A stretch of DNA of 64,000 bases from CAYPPG01 sp964412555 (GTDB taxonomy: Bacteria > Hinthialibacterota > Hinthialibacteria > Hinthialibacterales > Hinthialibacteraceae): assembly GCA_964412555.1 (NCBI GenBank), contig CAYPPG010000003.1, forward strand, positions 62,001 through 126,000, written 5' to 3'. A program made the position numbers and the translations under genes. The stretch's first letter is position 1; each line of letters begins with the position of its first letter. Below the pieces are notes generated by a model that worked only from the letters and a program-made list of their open reading frames with translations, did not search any database and was not told where the DNA came from. Positions 45,827-54,036 of the stretch are shown piece by piece.

Positions 45827-47649
45827 CACATTGCGACCGGTTCTTCTTCCGGAAGGAATTGATCTTTATATTGCAACTGGTAGAGACGGTAATAGAGTCC
45901 GCCTTGTTCCAGAAGTTCTTGATGCGTTCCCCGTTCGGTGATTTGGCCTTTGTGTAGAACGAGAATTTCGTCCGCTTTTTGAATAGTGGAAAGGCGATGC
46001 GCGACCATGATACTGGTTCGGCCTTCCATCAAGGTATTGAGTGCTTCTTGAATCAAGTGCTCGGTTTCGGTATCCACGCTGGAGGTCGCTTCGTCCAGCA
46101 CAAGAATGCTGGGATTGATCGCTAGCGCTCGAGCGAAAGAAAGAAGTTGGCGTTGTCCCACCGACAAGGATGCACCGCGTTCCTTGACCTCGCCTTGATA
46201 CTGATCGGGTAATTTCTCAATAAAACGATCCGCTTGGACGGCTTTCGACGCTTGAATGATATCTTCGGTACCGATGTCGGGACGACCGAGACCGATATTG
46301 CTTTCGACATTGCCGGAAAAGAGAAAAACATCTTGTAAAACCAACCCCATTCGGGAGCGTAAATTTTTCAAACTGTAATTCTTGATATTGACTCCGTCGA
46401 TGAGAATTTCACCCTTCTGGACATCATAAAAACGAAAAAGCAGGTTGATAATGGTGCTTTTACCGGAACCGGTAGCGCCGACAAGGGCTATTTTTTTCCC
46501 TTTGGGTACCGAGAGGGAAACATCACTCAATACCCATTCTTCTTCCTTGTACGCAAACCATACATTACGAAACTCAACCGCCCCATCAATGGGTTTGGTA
46601 ATGGGGGATTCGCTTTCGATAATGTGTTCTCGCATATCAAGGAGTTTGAATATCCGTTCCGCAGCGGCCATGGCAGTTTGCATGATATTGAATTTATCTG
46701 CCAAGTCACGGATGGGATGAAAGAATTTTTGAGATGCTTGCAGAAAGGCAGCAAGTGTTCCAAAGGTCAAGGCGTCCGGATAAGTCAACATGGTCACACC
46801 GCCATACCACAGCAATAGCGCAATGGCCAGAGAACCGAGAAATTCAACCGTCGGAAGAAAAAACGCAAAATTTATTACACTGCGAAGATTGGCATCCCGA
46901 AACGCCTGGTTAAGCGGGTAAAAATGATCAAAGTTGCGTTGCTTGCGTCCGAATATTTGGACGGTTTCCATCCCGGTGATGTTTTCTTGCAGAAATCCGT
47001 TCATCCGGGAAAGGTAGCGTCGCACACCTCTATAGGAATTGCGTATGTTTTTCTTGAAACGAAGACTGGCCCAGATCATGATGGGTAAAACCGACAGGGC
47101 CACCAACGTCAATTGTGGGCTGAGATAGAGCATAAGCCCTGTTAGGCCGATAATGATCAAGATATCGTTGAACGTGAAAACGATACAGTTTGCGAACATG
47201 CTGTCCAATGCTTCAATGTCGCTGGTAATACGTGTAAGAAGACTGCCGACGGGCCGATGATTGAAAAAGCGGAGAGACATACTTTCCAGATGCCGGAAGA
47301 GATGCATCCGGAGATCGTACATGGATTTTTGACTCATCACATTAACGAGATAAAATTCGACATAATTGAATATCAGGCCACCGACAAGCAAAAGAAAATA
47401 CAGCAAACATAAGAACGTTAGTCCCTCTGCATGTCTGGCTTGAATAAAACGGTCTACAACGATTTTATACAAATAAATCGAGGAAAAGAGATCGATGGCC
47501 GTAAAAATAAGAAGAGCGCCGAACGCAAAGAAAAAATACTTGCGATAAGGATCAAGATAAACAAGCAGCCGCTTCATCAGCCGCGCGTCGTACGCTTTGC
47601 CAACGACTTCATCTTCTTGAATATTTTTTGCTAATCGTGCAGATTTCAT
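45826..47649 (-). CDS. ABC exporter, fused membrane and ATPase domains (MsbA-like)
   Basis: 607 residues. Six membrane helices (about 35-330) precede an ABC domain with Walker A VGATGSGKST, Q-loop VLQDVFLFSG, signature LSVGQRQLLSFARAL and Walker B ILVLDEATSSVD. It is a homodimeric-type half transporter of lipid, drug or peptide export. It heads a run of four genes with two SDRs and mntP and diverges from a polysaccharide deacetylase gene 40 bp away. Confidence 0.93.
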   Translation of the reverse strand: MKSARLAKNIQEDEVVGKAYDARLMKRLLVYLDPYRKYFFFAFGALLIFTAIDLFSSIYLYKIVVDRFIQARHAEGLTFLCLLYFLLLVGGLIFNYVEFYLVNVMSQKSMYDLRMHLFRHLESMSLRFFNHRPVGSLLTRITSDIEALDSMFANCIVFTFNDILIIIGLTGLMLYLSPQLTLVALSVLPIMIWASLRFKKNIRNSYRGVRRYLSRMNGFLQENITGMETVQIFGRKQRNFDHFYPLNQAFRDANLRSVINFAFFLPTVEFLGSLAIALLLWYGGVTMLTYPDALTFGTLAAFLQASQKFFHPIRDLADKFNIMQTAMAAAERIFKLLDMREHIIESESPITKPIDGAVEFRNVWFAYKEEEWVLSDVSLSVPKGKKIALVGATGSGKSTIINLLFRFYDVQKGEILIDGVNIKNYSLKNLRSRMGLVLQDVFLFSGNVESNIGLGRPDIGTEDIIQASKAVQADRFIEKLPDQYQGEVKERGASLSVGQRQLLSFARALAINPSILVLDEATSSVDTETEHLIQEALNTLMEGRTSIMVAHRLSTIQKADEILVLHKGQITERGTHQELLEQGGLYYRLYQLQYKDQFLPEEEPVAM

Positions 47650-47689
47650 TCAACTTGAGTTTTCAGATTGGAATGGACAATAGTATACC

Positions 47690-48562
47690 ATGGAGTCGGA
47701 AAATCCCGAAGTTAATCGATTTCAACCCGTATTACAAGAACCGACAGTCGTATTGACCGTCGATGTTGAGGATTACTTTATGAGTCCGGAGTGTATTCCG
47801 GTAGAAACATGGCCAGATTATCAATCAGCAATTCATAAGGGAATGGAACGCTGTCTCAACCTATTCGACCGATACAAAGCAAAAGGAACATTCTTTTTTG
47901 TAGCATGGCTGGCGGAACGATACCCCGAACTCGTTGAATGGACAGTACAAGCGGGGCATGAAATCGGCACACATTCCTACGATCATACATTCGTCACTGA
48001 ATTGGACGAGAAAGAATTTGCTGCAAAAATCGAAAAGAGTTTGGAAATTCTTCGATCTTTGGTCCCGAATCAAACAGTAGTAGGGCATCGAGCTCCGGCA
48101 TTTTCTTTGGAACGGAAAAAGAAATGGCAATTTGAGATTTTACGCGAAAATGGGATTGAATACGATTCATCGATCAATCCACATCAAACATATTTGTATG
48201 GAGAAAAACATGCTCCCCGGCATCCTTATCCACTGCATGGTTTGATCGAAATCCCTCCGGCTTCGATCGAATGCTATGGAAAGCGGCTTCCGGTAGGCGG
48301 CGGTGGAACATTGAGAATCTTACCGGAAATGTACTTGGCATGGGCAAGAAAGCGGTATCAGGAAGAAGGATTTCCCCCAGTCATCTACATTCATCCGTGG
48401 GAATTTGTCCCCGAACATCCGAAAACCGTTTTGCCATGGAAACTGCGCGTGATCCACTGGTTGGGAATTAAAAGTACTCAAATCAAGATAGAAGCGATAT
48501 TGCGGCATAACAAAATCATTACAATGAAAAATTATTACAATCAGCTGGTTCAGCAATGCTAA
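47690..48562 (+). CDS. Polysaccharide deacetylase (XrtA/DUF3473-type)
   Basis: 290 residues, no signal peptide. The NodB domain has TVDVEDYF (catalytic Asp region), FFFVAWLAERYPELV, metal-binding His95 and His99 in GTHSYDH, and GHRAPAFS. The C-terminal extension with PHQTYLYGEKHAPRHPYP and YIHPWEFVPEHP matches the family linked to exosortase exopolysaccharide loci. It probably removes acetyl groups from an envelope polysaccharide; no exosortase genes are nearby. Confidence 0.88.
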   Translation: MESENPEVNRFQPVLQEPTVVLTVDVEDYFMSPECIPVETWPDYQSAIHKGMERCLNLFDRYKAKGTFFFVAWLAERYPELVEWTVQAGHEIGTHSYDHTFVTELDEKEFAAKIEKSLEILRSLVPNQTVVGHRAPAFSLERKKKWQFEILRENGIEYDSSINPHQTYLYGEKHAPRHPYPLHGLIEIPPASIECYGKRLPVGGGGTLRILPEMYLAWARKRYQEEGFPPVIYIHPWEFVPEHPKTVLPWKLRVIHWLGIKSTQIKIEAILRHNKIITMKNYYNQLVQQC

Positions 48563-48675
48563 GGACTTGCCTCCCCCCATACTTGTTAGGAAAGAATGAG
48601 GAAGGATCAGTTTTCGTATTTTCGAATTAGAATATGTTTCAAATGTATTGATTGAGATAGGAGTAATGGATTACG

Positions 48676-49026
48676 GTGATTTCTGAACCTATGGAAGTCA
48701 AGATTCGGCAAGACAAGCGTCTTTTCGTGATTCGAGTGACCGGTGCGATCAATATGGTCTATTCGCCCCAATTGCGGGAATTGATTCACCGGGCGTTTCT
48801 TGAAGATGTCAAGGGTGTTGTGATCGACCTGCGGAAGGTCAACTATATGGACAGCTCGGGATTGGCAACCTTGGTAGAAGGAGTGCAAATTGCTGAGCGG
48901 GAGAAAAAAAGGTTTGTATTAACCGGCGTGGTTAGTGAGATGGTACAACATTTATTGGAAATTTCGCATTTGGATGGGTTGTTCGAGCAGTATGAGACGG
49001 TGAAGGAGGCGGAAAAAAGTATTTAA
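48676..49026 (+). CDS. STAS-domain anti-sigma factor antagonist
   Basis: 116 residues from a GTG at 48676, with GGAG about 12 nt upstream. The phosphorylatable Ser lies in YMDSSGLATLVEG, the hallmark of SpoIIAA/RsbV proteins. When dephosphorylated such proteins bind an anti-sigma kinase and free a sigma factor. No kinase or phosphatase partner is adjacent. Confidence 0.9.
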   Translation: MISEPMEVKIRQDKRLFVIRVTGAINMVYSPQLRELIHRAFLEDVKGVVIDLRKVNYMDSSGLATLVEGVQIAEREKKRFVLTGVVSEMVQHLLEISHLDGLFEQYETVKEAEKSI

Positions 49027-49029
49027 CTC

Positions 49030-49644
49030 TTATCGAACCTCCCCGAAAATCCCCCCTTTAAAGTCCATATACAAATATCCCTGACTCCATAAGCCATTTG
49101 TACTATCAAAGGGAAAATTCTCAAATCGATAATGAGGATAACCAGAATCAGGATAAATCGATTGAATTTTTGGGGATTTTTCCGATGGACCGGCGCTGAA
49201 TGTAAACCACGCCGGCTTTTTAGGATCGTACACGGGAATATGAATCGGGATGAGATGTGCCGTAGTACCGAATCGAACGTCGAGCAATGGATTTGCCTTT
49301 GCTATTGGTATGAAAGGATCTCTCAAGTACTTTTCAGGCATTTTCGGGAATATGGAACGAAATGAAGGAAGAAGATTACCGGTTTGTTTCTTCAACGAAT
49401 CGGGGACGGGTGAAGATCGTTCCATCATATGGCCGGTTGAAACTGTGGTCAGGATATAAGAAGCATTGCTAAAAAATGCCGTAATGTTCACACGGGTTTT
49501 GAGTTGGTGGTATCGATAAACAAAGATTACAGCCAGAATACCCAGCACGACCAAAAGAATAGTGGTCTTGAAGAGAAAACGAGGGGAGAGAATGTTTGAA
49601 TTCAAGTTAAAACCCGAAAACTTGTTTATGATCTTCTTCCGCAA
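49030..49644 (-). CDS. Single-helix pseudopilin-like protein without prepilin leader
   Basis: Up to 204 residues. A membrane helix covers about residues 26-44 (FKTTILLVVLGILAVIFVYRY). The rest resembles the soluble half of pseudopilins: KYLRDPFIP, WFTFSAGPSEKSP and the ending FDSTNGLWSQGYLYMDFKGG, which parallels VYDVSNGVISEGDVLFKG of the pseudopilin at 29140-29697. There is no FTLIE cleavage motif. The first start (TTG, 49644) overlaps the dGTPase end by 38 bp; a TTG at 49605 is possible. Start and function uncertain. Confidence 0.55.
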   Translation of the reverse strand: MRKKIINKFSGFNLNSNILSPRFLFKTTILLVVLGILAVIFVYRYHQLKTRVNITAFFSNASYILTTVSTGHMMERSSPVPDSLKKQTGNLLPSFRSIFPKMPEKYLRDPFIPIAKANPLLDVRFGTTAHLIPIHIPVYDPKKPAWFTFSAGPSEKSPKIQSIYPDSGYPHYRFENFPFDSTNGLWSQGYLYMDFKGGIFGEVR

Positions 49645-50752
49645 AGCGGTCCGTCATGCCTGAAACGTAATCGGCCACAGAACGTTGTAAACCATCCTTT
49701 TCAATCCGATTGTAAAAAGAACGAGGTAGTTGTTTGGGATTGTCGGAATAATGTTCAAACAATTTTGTGATGATTCTCCTACAACGGCTGTTTGTTCGTA
49801 ACACAAGACGATGCCGGTATAAATTGTCCATCAGAAAATCTTTTGCTTCTCTAATCTTTACTTTCATGGCTTCGCTGTAGTCGACGGCATTATCGAGCGG
49901 CAGAACACTCGTTTGTTCCAATCGGCGTTTGGTCTCATAGGCGACATCCATAACCATTTCGTTGATGAGTTGAATGATAATTTGATATCGTTTCCTCTTT
50001 TCGTCGATATCAGGAAAGCGTTCTTTTACTCGTGCACAAGCTTCTTTCCAAAGGGGTAGGTGAAAGAGCGCATCAGGCATGAGAAGTCCGGATTCGATTC
50101 CATCGTCTAGATCGTGGCTGGTATAGGAAATTTCGTCTGCGATATCGACAATTTGGGCTTCAATCGGCAGATGGTCAGGCAGCTTTTCCCCCCTTCCTTC
50201 ATAGGGTGGTTTGGCTTTTAGGATTCCCCGGCGAGTTTCGGCGGTTAAATTCAACCCCGGATAGTTGGGATAGTGTTTTTCCAATCGATCCACAATCCGT
50301 AGCGCTTGGGCATTGTGTTCGAATCCTCCGGCATCCACCAACAATTCATTGAGCGCCCGTTCACCTTCATGACCGAAAGGGGGATGGCCGAGATCGTGGG
50401 CGAGGGCGTTGGCTTCGCAGAGATCTTCGTTGACTCCAAGAATTCGTCCCAATGTGCGGGTAATCTGGCTAACTTCAAGAGTGTGGGTTAAGCGTGTGCG
50501 ATAGTGGTCCCCGGCGCTATATAGAAAAACTTGAGTCTTGTATTCCAGCCGGCGAAAGGCAACGGAATGAATAATTCGATCCCGGTCCCGTTGATAACAG
50601 GTGCGAAATTCGTGTTCAGTCTCCGGATGGATCCGCCCCATAGATTCACCGGATTTTGCCGCATAAGTGGCGAGTTTTTGGGTTTCAAACAACTCAAATG
50701 ATTCACGGTTTCGAAAGTGGATTCTCTGTGCTGTTAAGAATTTATTATTCAT
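49607..50752 (-). CDS. dgt: dGTP triphosphohydrolase-like HD protein
   Basis: About 381 residues from the ATG at 50752. The HD metal site is complete: RTRLTHTLEVSQ, ALAHDLGHPPFGHEGE, and the later Asp in DIADEISYTSHDLDD. FEHNAQALRIVDRLE and LNLTAETRRGILK are typical of bacterial dGTPase-like triphosphohydrolases (type 2). It hydrolyses dNTPs and affects nucleotide pools and mutation rate. Some homologues act in anti-phage defence, but nothing here points to that. Confidence 0.93.
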   Translation of the reverse strand: MNNKFLTAQRIHFRNRESFELFETQKLATYAAKSGESMGRIHPETEHEFRTCYQRDRDRIIHSVAFRRLEYKTQVFLYSAGDHYRTRLTHTLEVSQITRTLGRILGVNEDLCEANALAHDLGHPPFGHEGERALNELLVDAGGFEHNAQALRIVDRLEKHYPNYPGLNLTAETRRGILKAKPPYEGRGEKLPDHLPIEAQIVDIADEISYTSHDLDDGIESGLLMPDALFHLPLWKEACARVKERFPDIDEKRKRYQIIIQLINEMVMDVAYETKRRLEQTSVLPLDNAVDYSEAMKVKIREAKDFLMDNLYRHRLVLRTNSRCRRIITKLFEHYSDNPKQLPRSFYNRIEKDGLQRSVADYVSGMTDRFAEEDHKQVFGF

Positions 50753-50790
50753 AGTGTTCAAAAGAAAAGACTGGTTTCAACTTTCTGCAT

Positions 50791-51201
50791 TTATGTCATT
50801 CGATTGAAAAATTTTCGTGGTGTTACTATCAGGGTTTTCTTGTAAGATTCTATACTTAACAAATGTTCATCTAGACTAACAAGATAATCCGCTTTAGCGG
50901 CATGGGCACACTCGACAAATTTGCGGTCATCCGGATCTTCAATATTCAATTGTATTCTTGAAGGGAATTTGAAGTAAATGACATGGGGATGAGTTGATAT
51001 GTCTTCTAAAAAAGAGCCTGCTTTTTTCCGGATGGGAGGGATTTTTCGTAAAACGGTGCGGTATTCATGGAATATGGGATCACTATAGCAGAGAATAAGG
51101 GCACCCTGATGCCAGGATTTGATAATGTTGGAAGATTTACTGCCAAACAGTGCAGCAACGATCACACTTGTATCCAAAACGATTTTCGGTGGTGAATCCA
51201 T
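50791..51201 (-). CDS. PIN-domain putative toxin RNase
   Basis: 136 residues. Acidic active-site residues are visible: Asp in VLDTSVIVAALFG, the glutamate in FHEYRTVL, Asp pair in EDPDDRKFVECA and Asp in LVSLDEHLL. This is the COG1569-type PIN family often annotated as toxin of a toxin-antitoxin pair. No antitoxin gene is adjacent: the upstream 39 bp holds none and the flanking genes are a flavin reductase and a dGTPase. It could be solitary or have a distant partner. Confidence 0.85.
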   Translation of the reverse strand: MDSPPKIVLDTSVIVAALFGSKSSNIIKSWHQGALILCYSDPIFHEYRTVLRKIPPIRKKAGSFLEDISTHPHVIYFKFPSRIQLNIEDPDDRKFVECAHAAKADYLVSLDEHLLSIESYKKTLIVTPRKFFNRMT

Positions 51202-51240
51202 AATTTATTGAGAACAAATCGAAGATAGTATACCCTATTA

Positions 51241-51819
51241 TTATTCGATAATATGATTGAAAGGAACGTACCCTGGACGAACAGCGCTCATATCGATGAT
51301 CTCATCATCCACTCGATATGTGTTTCCTCCATTGTGATAAATCAATTGAGCGTCGGGTAGCCAATCTTGATCAAAATAATAAGAATCGACGGTGATATTC
51401 AAAATTTCTCCGGAAATGAACGGACGATTTCCTGTCAGTATGATATCTTGTACTTTGCATTCAATGTTTGCCATGCAAGATGTCAGCAAGAGTGGACTGA
51501 CAGATTTTGCACGGGAAGTGGAGAGGTTTGTGTGGTATATTTTATCCAAATCCCTTCCCGAATGAACTCCGCAAAAATGAACGGCTTTTAATTGTTGCTT
51601 ACTTGGCACAGCCAAGATAAAATCTCCGGATTGCCGAATATAATGATAACTCACGGAGCTGGGTTTGATCGAAATACCGAGCATAGGCGGTTGCATACTG
51701 AGGGGAATGTATTGCGTAACCGGGGCAACAGAATTCGAACGGCCGGAACGAGATGAAAGTAAGAGAACCGGGTGAGTAGCAAGCATTCGTGAAAATAACG
51801 TATTGGAAATCGCAATCAT
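51241..51819 (-). CDS. Flavin reductase-like FMN-binding protein
   Basis: 192 residues. The split-barrel flavin reductase domain is suggested by PVLLLSSRSGRSNSVAPVTQYIPLS, PPMLGISIKPSS and SGDFILAVPSKQQL, followed by CMANIECKV and ISGEILNI. It should bind FMN and may reduce it with NAD(P)H. Partner oxygenase not present. Upstream 51820-52057 holds no convincing gene. Confidence 0.85.
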   Translation of the reverse strand: MIAISNTLFSRMLATHPVLLLSSRSGRSNSVAPVTQYIPLSMQPPMLGISIKPSSVSYHYIRQSGDFILAVPSKQQLKAVHFCGVHSGRDLDKIYHTNLSTSRAKSVSPLLLTSCMANIECKVQDIILTGNRPFISGEILNITVDSYYFDQDWLPDAQLIYHNGGNTYRVDDEIIDMSAVRPGYVPFNHIIE

Positions 51820-52057
51820 TGAATCAAGGAACTTTCTTGGCTGCAGCGTTTTCTACCGGTTTGAGACCGCTACAAGATAGTATATATTCATTTTACGTGA
51901 GGAAAACCTATTCTTGGGGCGATAAAAAAGTTCTACCGGATTTCGCCAAAACCATTTGTGTCTGTTGCTTTTCCGAGTGGAGTTCATTAAAATCGCTTAT
52001 TATACCTTACAGTAATTATGAAAACTTGTATCATCCGAACCAGAATGAGAGTGAAAA

Positions 52058-53341
52058 GTGACTGAGCAAACCACCGTTCTAACACGTTCTCCATATCAAA
52101 TTCTCAAAGTGACTCGTTGGGCAAAGGACGAAGAGATCAAGGCGAGCTATTTTAACTTGGTCAAGCAGTACAATCCCGAGTATTTTCCGGATGAGTTTAT
52201 CGAGATTCGCACAGCGTATGATATTTTGAAAGATCCTTCCTTGCGAGCAACCACCGATGTCGAGAATTTTGCCGCGGCTCCACCGTTTTACCATACTGAT
52301 TATCCTGATTTCCCCCAACAAACACTTTCCTTGTTCAAATTGAATCAAGAAATAAAGACATTATGTGGTGAGAAAGAACCAGAGAAATTAGAGGGAGAAA
52401 CCCAAAAACAAGTTTTGCATTTCATGCGGGGAATTGCCCTCTATCATGCTGCCCATGAAAAATGGGATGAAGCGAGAGAAACATGGCAACGCATATTGAA
52501 AATGGATCCGGATGATTCAGAATCAAGAATGAATCTTGCCCGTATTTATTGGCATGAAGCGTTCAAGGCGGCTTTAAATGAACAGTATGATGAAAGTGAG
52601 CAATTATTTACACAAGTCGCCGAAAATGGATTGAAAAATAGCACATTGTATATTAACTTGGCTTTGTCCTGCGAAAGGCAAGGGAAAAAAGAGGAAGCTG
52701 AAGAATATTGGAAAAATGTACTGAATCATTATAAGCAGGAATTAAAAGAGGATCCGGACAGCAAGTATTTACAATCATTGCTCGTCGCCGTGCACAAATA
52801 TACCGGCGGGAAATATTTGGAAGGGGGCCAAGGAGGGCAAAGCGGATACGGTTCCAAAGCCGGATCGGCGAAAGAATTAGGATATGCCTGCATTCAAAAA
52901 GGCAATTGGAAACAGGCAGTAGAAGCGCTGGAGCAAGCACTGCGCGAGAATGAAGATGATGTTGATGTATTATGCCAGTTAGGGTGGGCTTATCTCAACA
53001 CAAATCAACACAACCGGGCATTTCATATGTGGAATCTAGCCCTAAAAAAAGCTCCAGGGCGCTCACAGGTTATTGATCACCTGGTTCGCGGCTATACTAT
53101 ATTCGGAAAGCGGCTTAAAGAGCAAAGAATTTTCAACCAAGCACTGGTCCAATTCAAAAACGCTTTGAAACACGATCCTGAAAATGTTGAATTGCGCTTG
53201 CATTTGGCAGATACTTTTTTCCAGATGAGAAACTTCTCGGCGGCATTGCAAGAATACCAGCGGGTTTTGGATATAGAACCACGAAATAAAGGAGCACGGC
53301 AAGGAGTGCGTGAATCAAAACGATTAGGAGGATTACGGTGA
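52058..53341 (+). CDS. J-like domain protein with TPR repeats, HPD motif replaced
   Basis: 427 residues from a GTG at 52058. Residues 11-65 have the J-domain pattern (SPYQILKVTRWAKDEEIKASYFNLVKQ ... FIEIRTAYDILKDP, given here in part), but the invariant HPD is NPE at 39-41. Since HPD is needed to stimulate Hsp70 ATPase, this domain may only bind or dock. Residues about 120-420 hold several TPRs (YHAAHEKWDEARETWQRIL, LGWAYLNTNQHNRAFHMW, LHLADTFFQMRNFSAALQEY). It is the first gene of an operon with grpE and dnaK, overlapping grpE by 4 nt. Confidence 0.82.
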   Translation: MTEQTTVLTRSPYQILKVTRWAKDEEIKASYFNLVKQYNPEYFPDEFIEIRTAYDILKDPSLRATTDVENFAAAPPFYHTDYPDFPQQTLSLFKLNQEIKTLCGEKEPEKLEGETQKQVLHFMRGIALYHAAHEKWDEARETWQRILKMDPDDSESRMNLARIYWHEAFKAALNEQYDESEQLFTQVAENGLKNSTLYINLALSCERQGKKEEAEEYWKNVLNHYKQELKEDPDSKYLQSLLVAVHKYTGGKYLEGGQGGQSGYGSKAGSAKELGYACIQKGNWKQAVEALEQALRENEDDVDVLCQLGWAYLNTNQHNRAFHMWNLALKKAPGRSQVIDHLVRGYTIFGKRLKEQRIFNQALVQFKNALKHDPENVELRLHLADTFFQMRNFSAALQEYQRVLDIEPRNKGARQGVRESKRLGGLR

Positions 53342-53982
53342 GCTACTGGTTCCAATCCTCCGAAGACCCCAGAGAAGTATTTCCGATTGAAAATCTCCCG
53401 ATTGAGACATGGGGAGAAGAAAATCGTGACGCATTGACATTGCTTTATCAACAAAAAAGGTTGCAACAAAACTTGGAGGGAAAAGCCCATCCGTCTCTAA
53501 TGCAGAGAGGGATCGATAAAGAAAAAGAGGTTTTTTTTAAAAGAGCACTCCCCATATTGGATGGATTTGATAATATCTTCAAACACGCGAATGCACAAAA
53601 CATCGAAGGAGATGAAATTTTAGCCAATTGGCTGAAAACGATGGAGACGTTATACCGTAGATTACAATCAGCTCTAGAAAAGGAAGGGCTGGTTGCGATA
53701 GAATCCATTGGAAAACCTCTCGATTTATCCAAACAGGAAGTGGTCGATACGCGAGAGGTTACAAATATACCAAATAACACCGTGTTCGATGAAATTGTGA
53801 AAGGATACATGTATGGAAATCGTGTTTTACGCGATGCCAAAGTGATCGTAGTAAAAAACAGTGGAAATGGAAAGAATTCTGCCGGTTATGAGGAAATCGC
53901 CCCTCCGGATTATTCCGTTTCTGATGAGTCTACATTGTTTGATGATACTGAAGATAATTTTGTTGAAGAAAACAACAGATAG
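53338..53982 (+). CDS. grpE: GrpE-like nucleotide exchange factor
   Basis: 214 residues from a GTG (GTGA overlap with the TPR gene). The helical stretch ALTLLYQQKRLQQNLEGKAH precedes the GrpE core ALPILDGFDNIFKHA, LETLYRRLQSALEKEGL-like helix and the C-terminal beta hook NTVFDEIVKGYMYGNRVLRDAKVIVVK. The N-terminal paired helix is shorter than usual and there is an acidic tail of about 35 residues. It should release ADP from the DnaK encoded next. Confidence 0.87.
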   Translation: MSYWFQSSEDPREVFPIENLPIETWGEENRDALTLLYQQKRLQQNLEGKAHPSLMQRGIDKEKEVFFKRALPILDGFDNIFKHANAQNIEGDEILANWLKTMETLYRRLQSALEKEGLVAIESIGKPLDLSKQEVVDTREVTNIPNNTVFDEIVKGYMYGNRVLRDAKVIVVKNSGNGKNSAGYEEIAPPDYSVSDESTLFDDTEDNFVEENNR

Positions 53983-54036
53983 AAATTATAAATAATTTGC
54001 CGATCCACTTGAAAGGATTGGAGGAGTGGTAGCTTC

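Noticed and set aside
50791..51201. A complete toxin-antitoxin locus around the PIN gene
   Set aside because: No antitoxin-like gene of any size was found on either side.
51789..52061. Forward frame of 90 codons before the Hsp70 operon
   Set aside because: It overlaps the flavin reductase start antisense and has no recognisable protein features.
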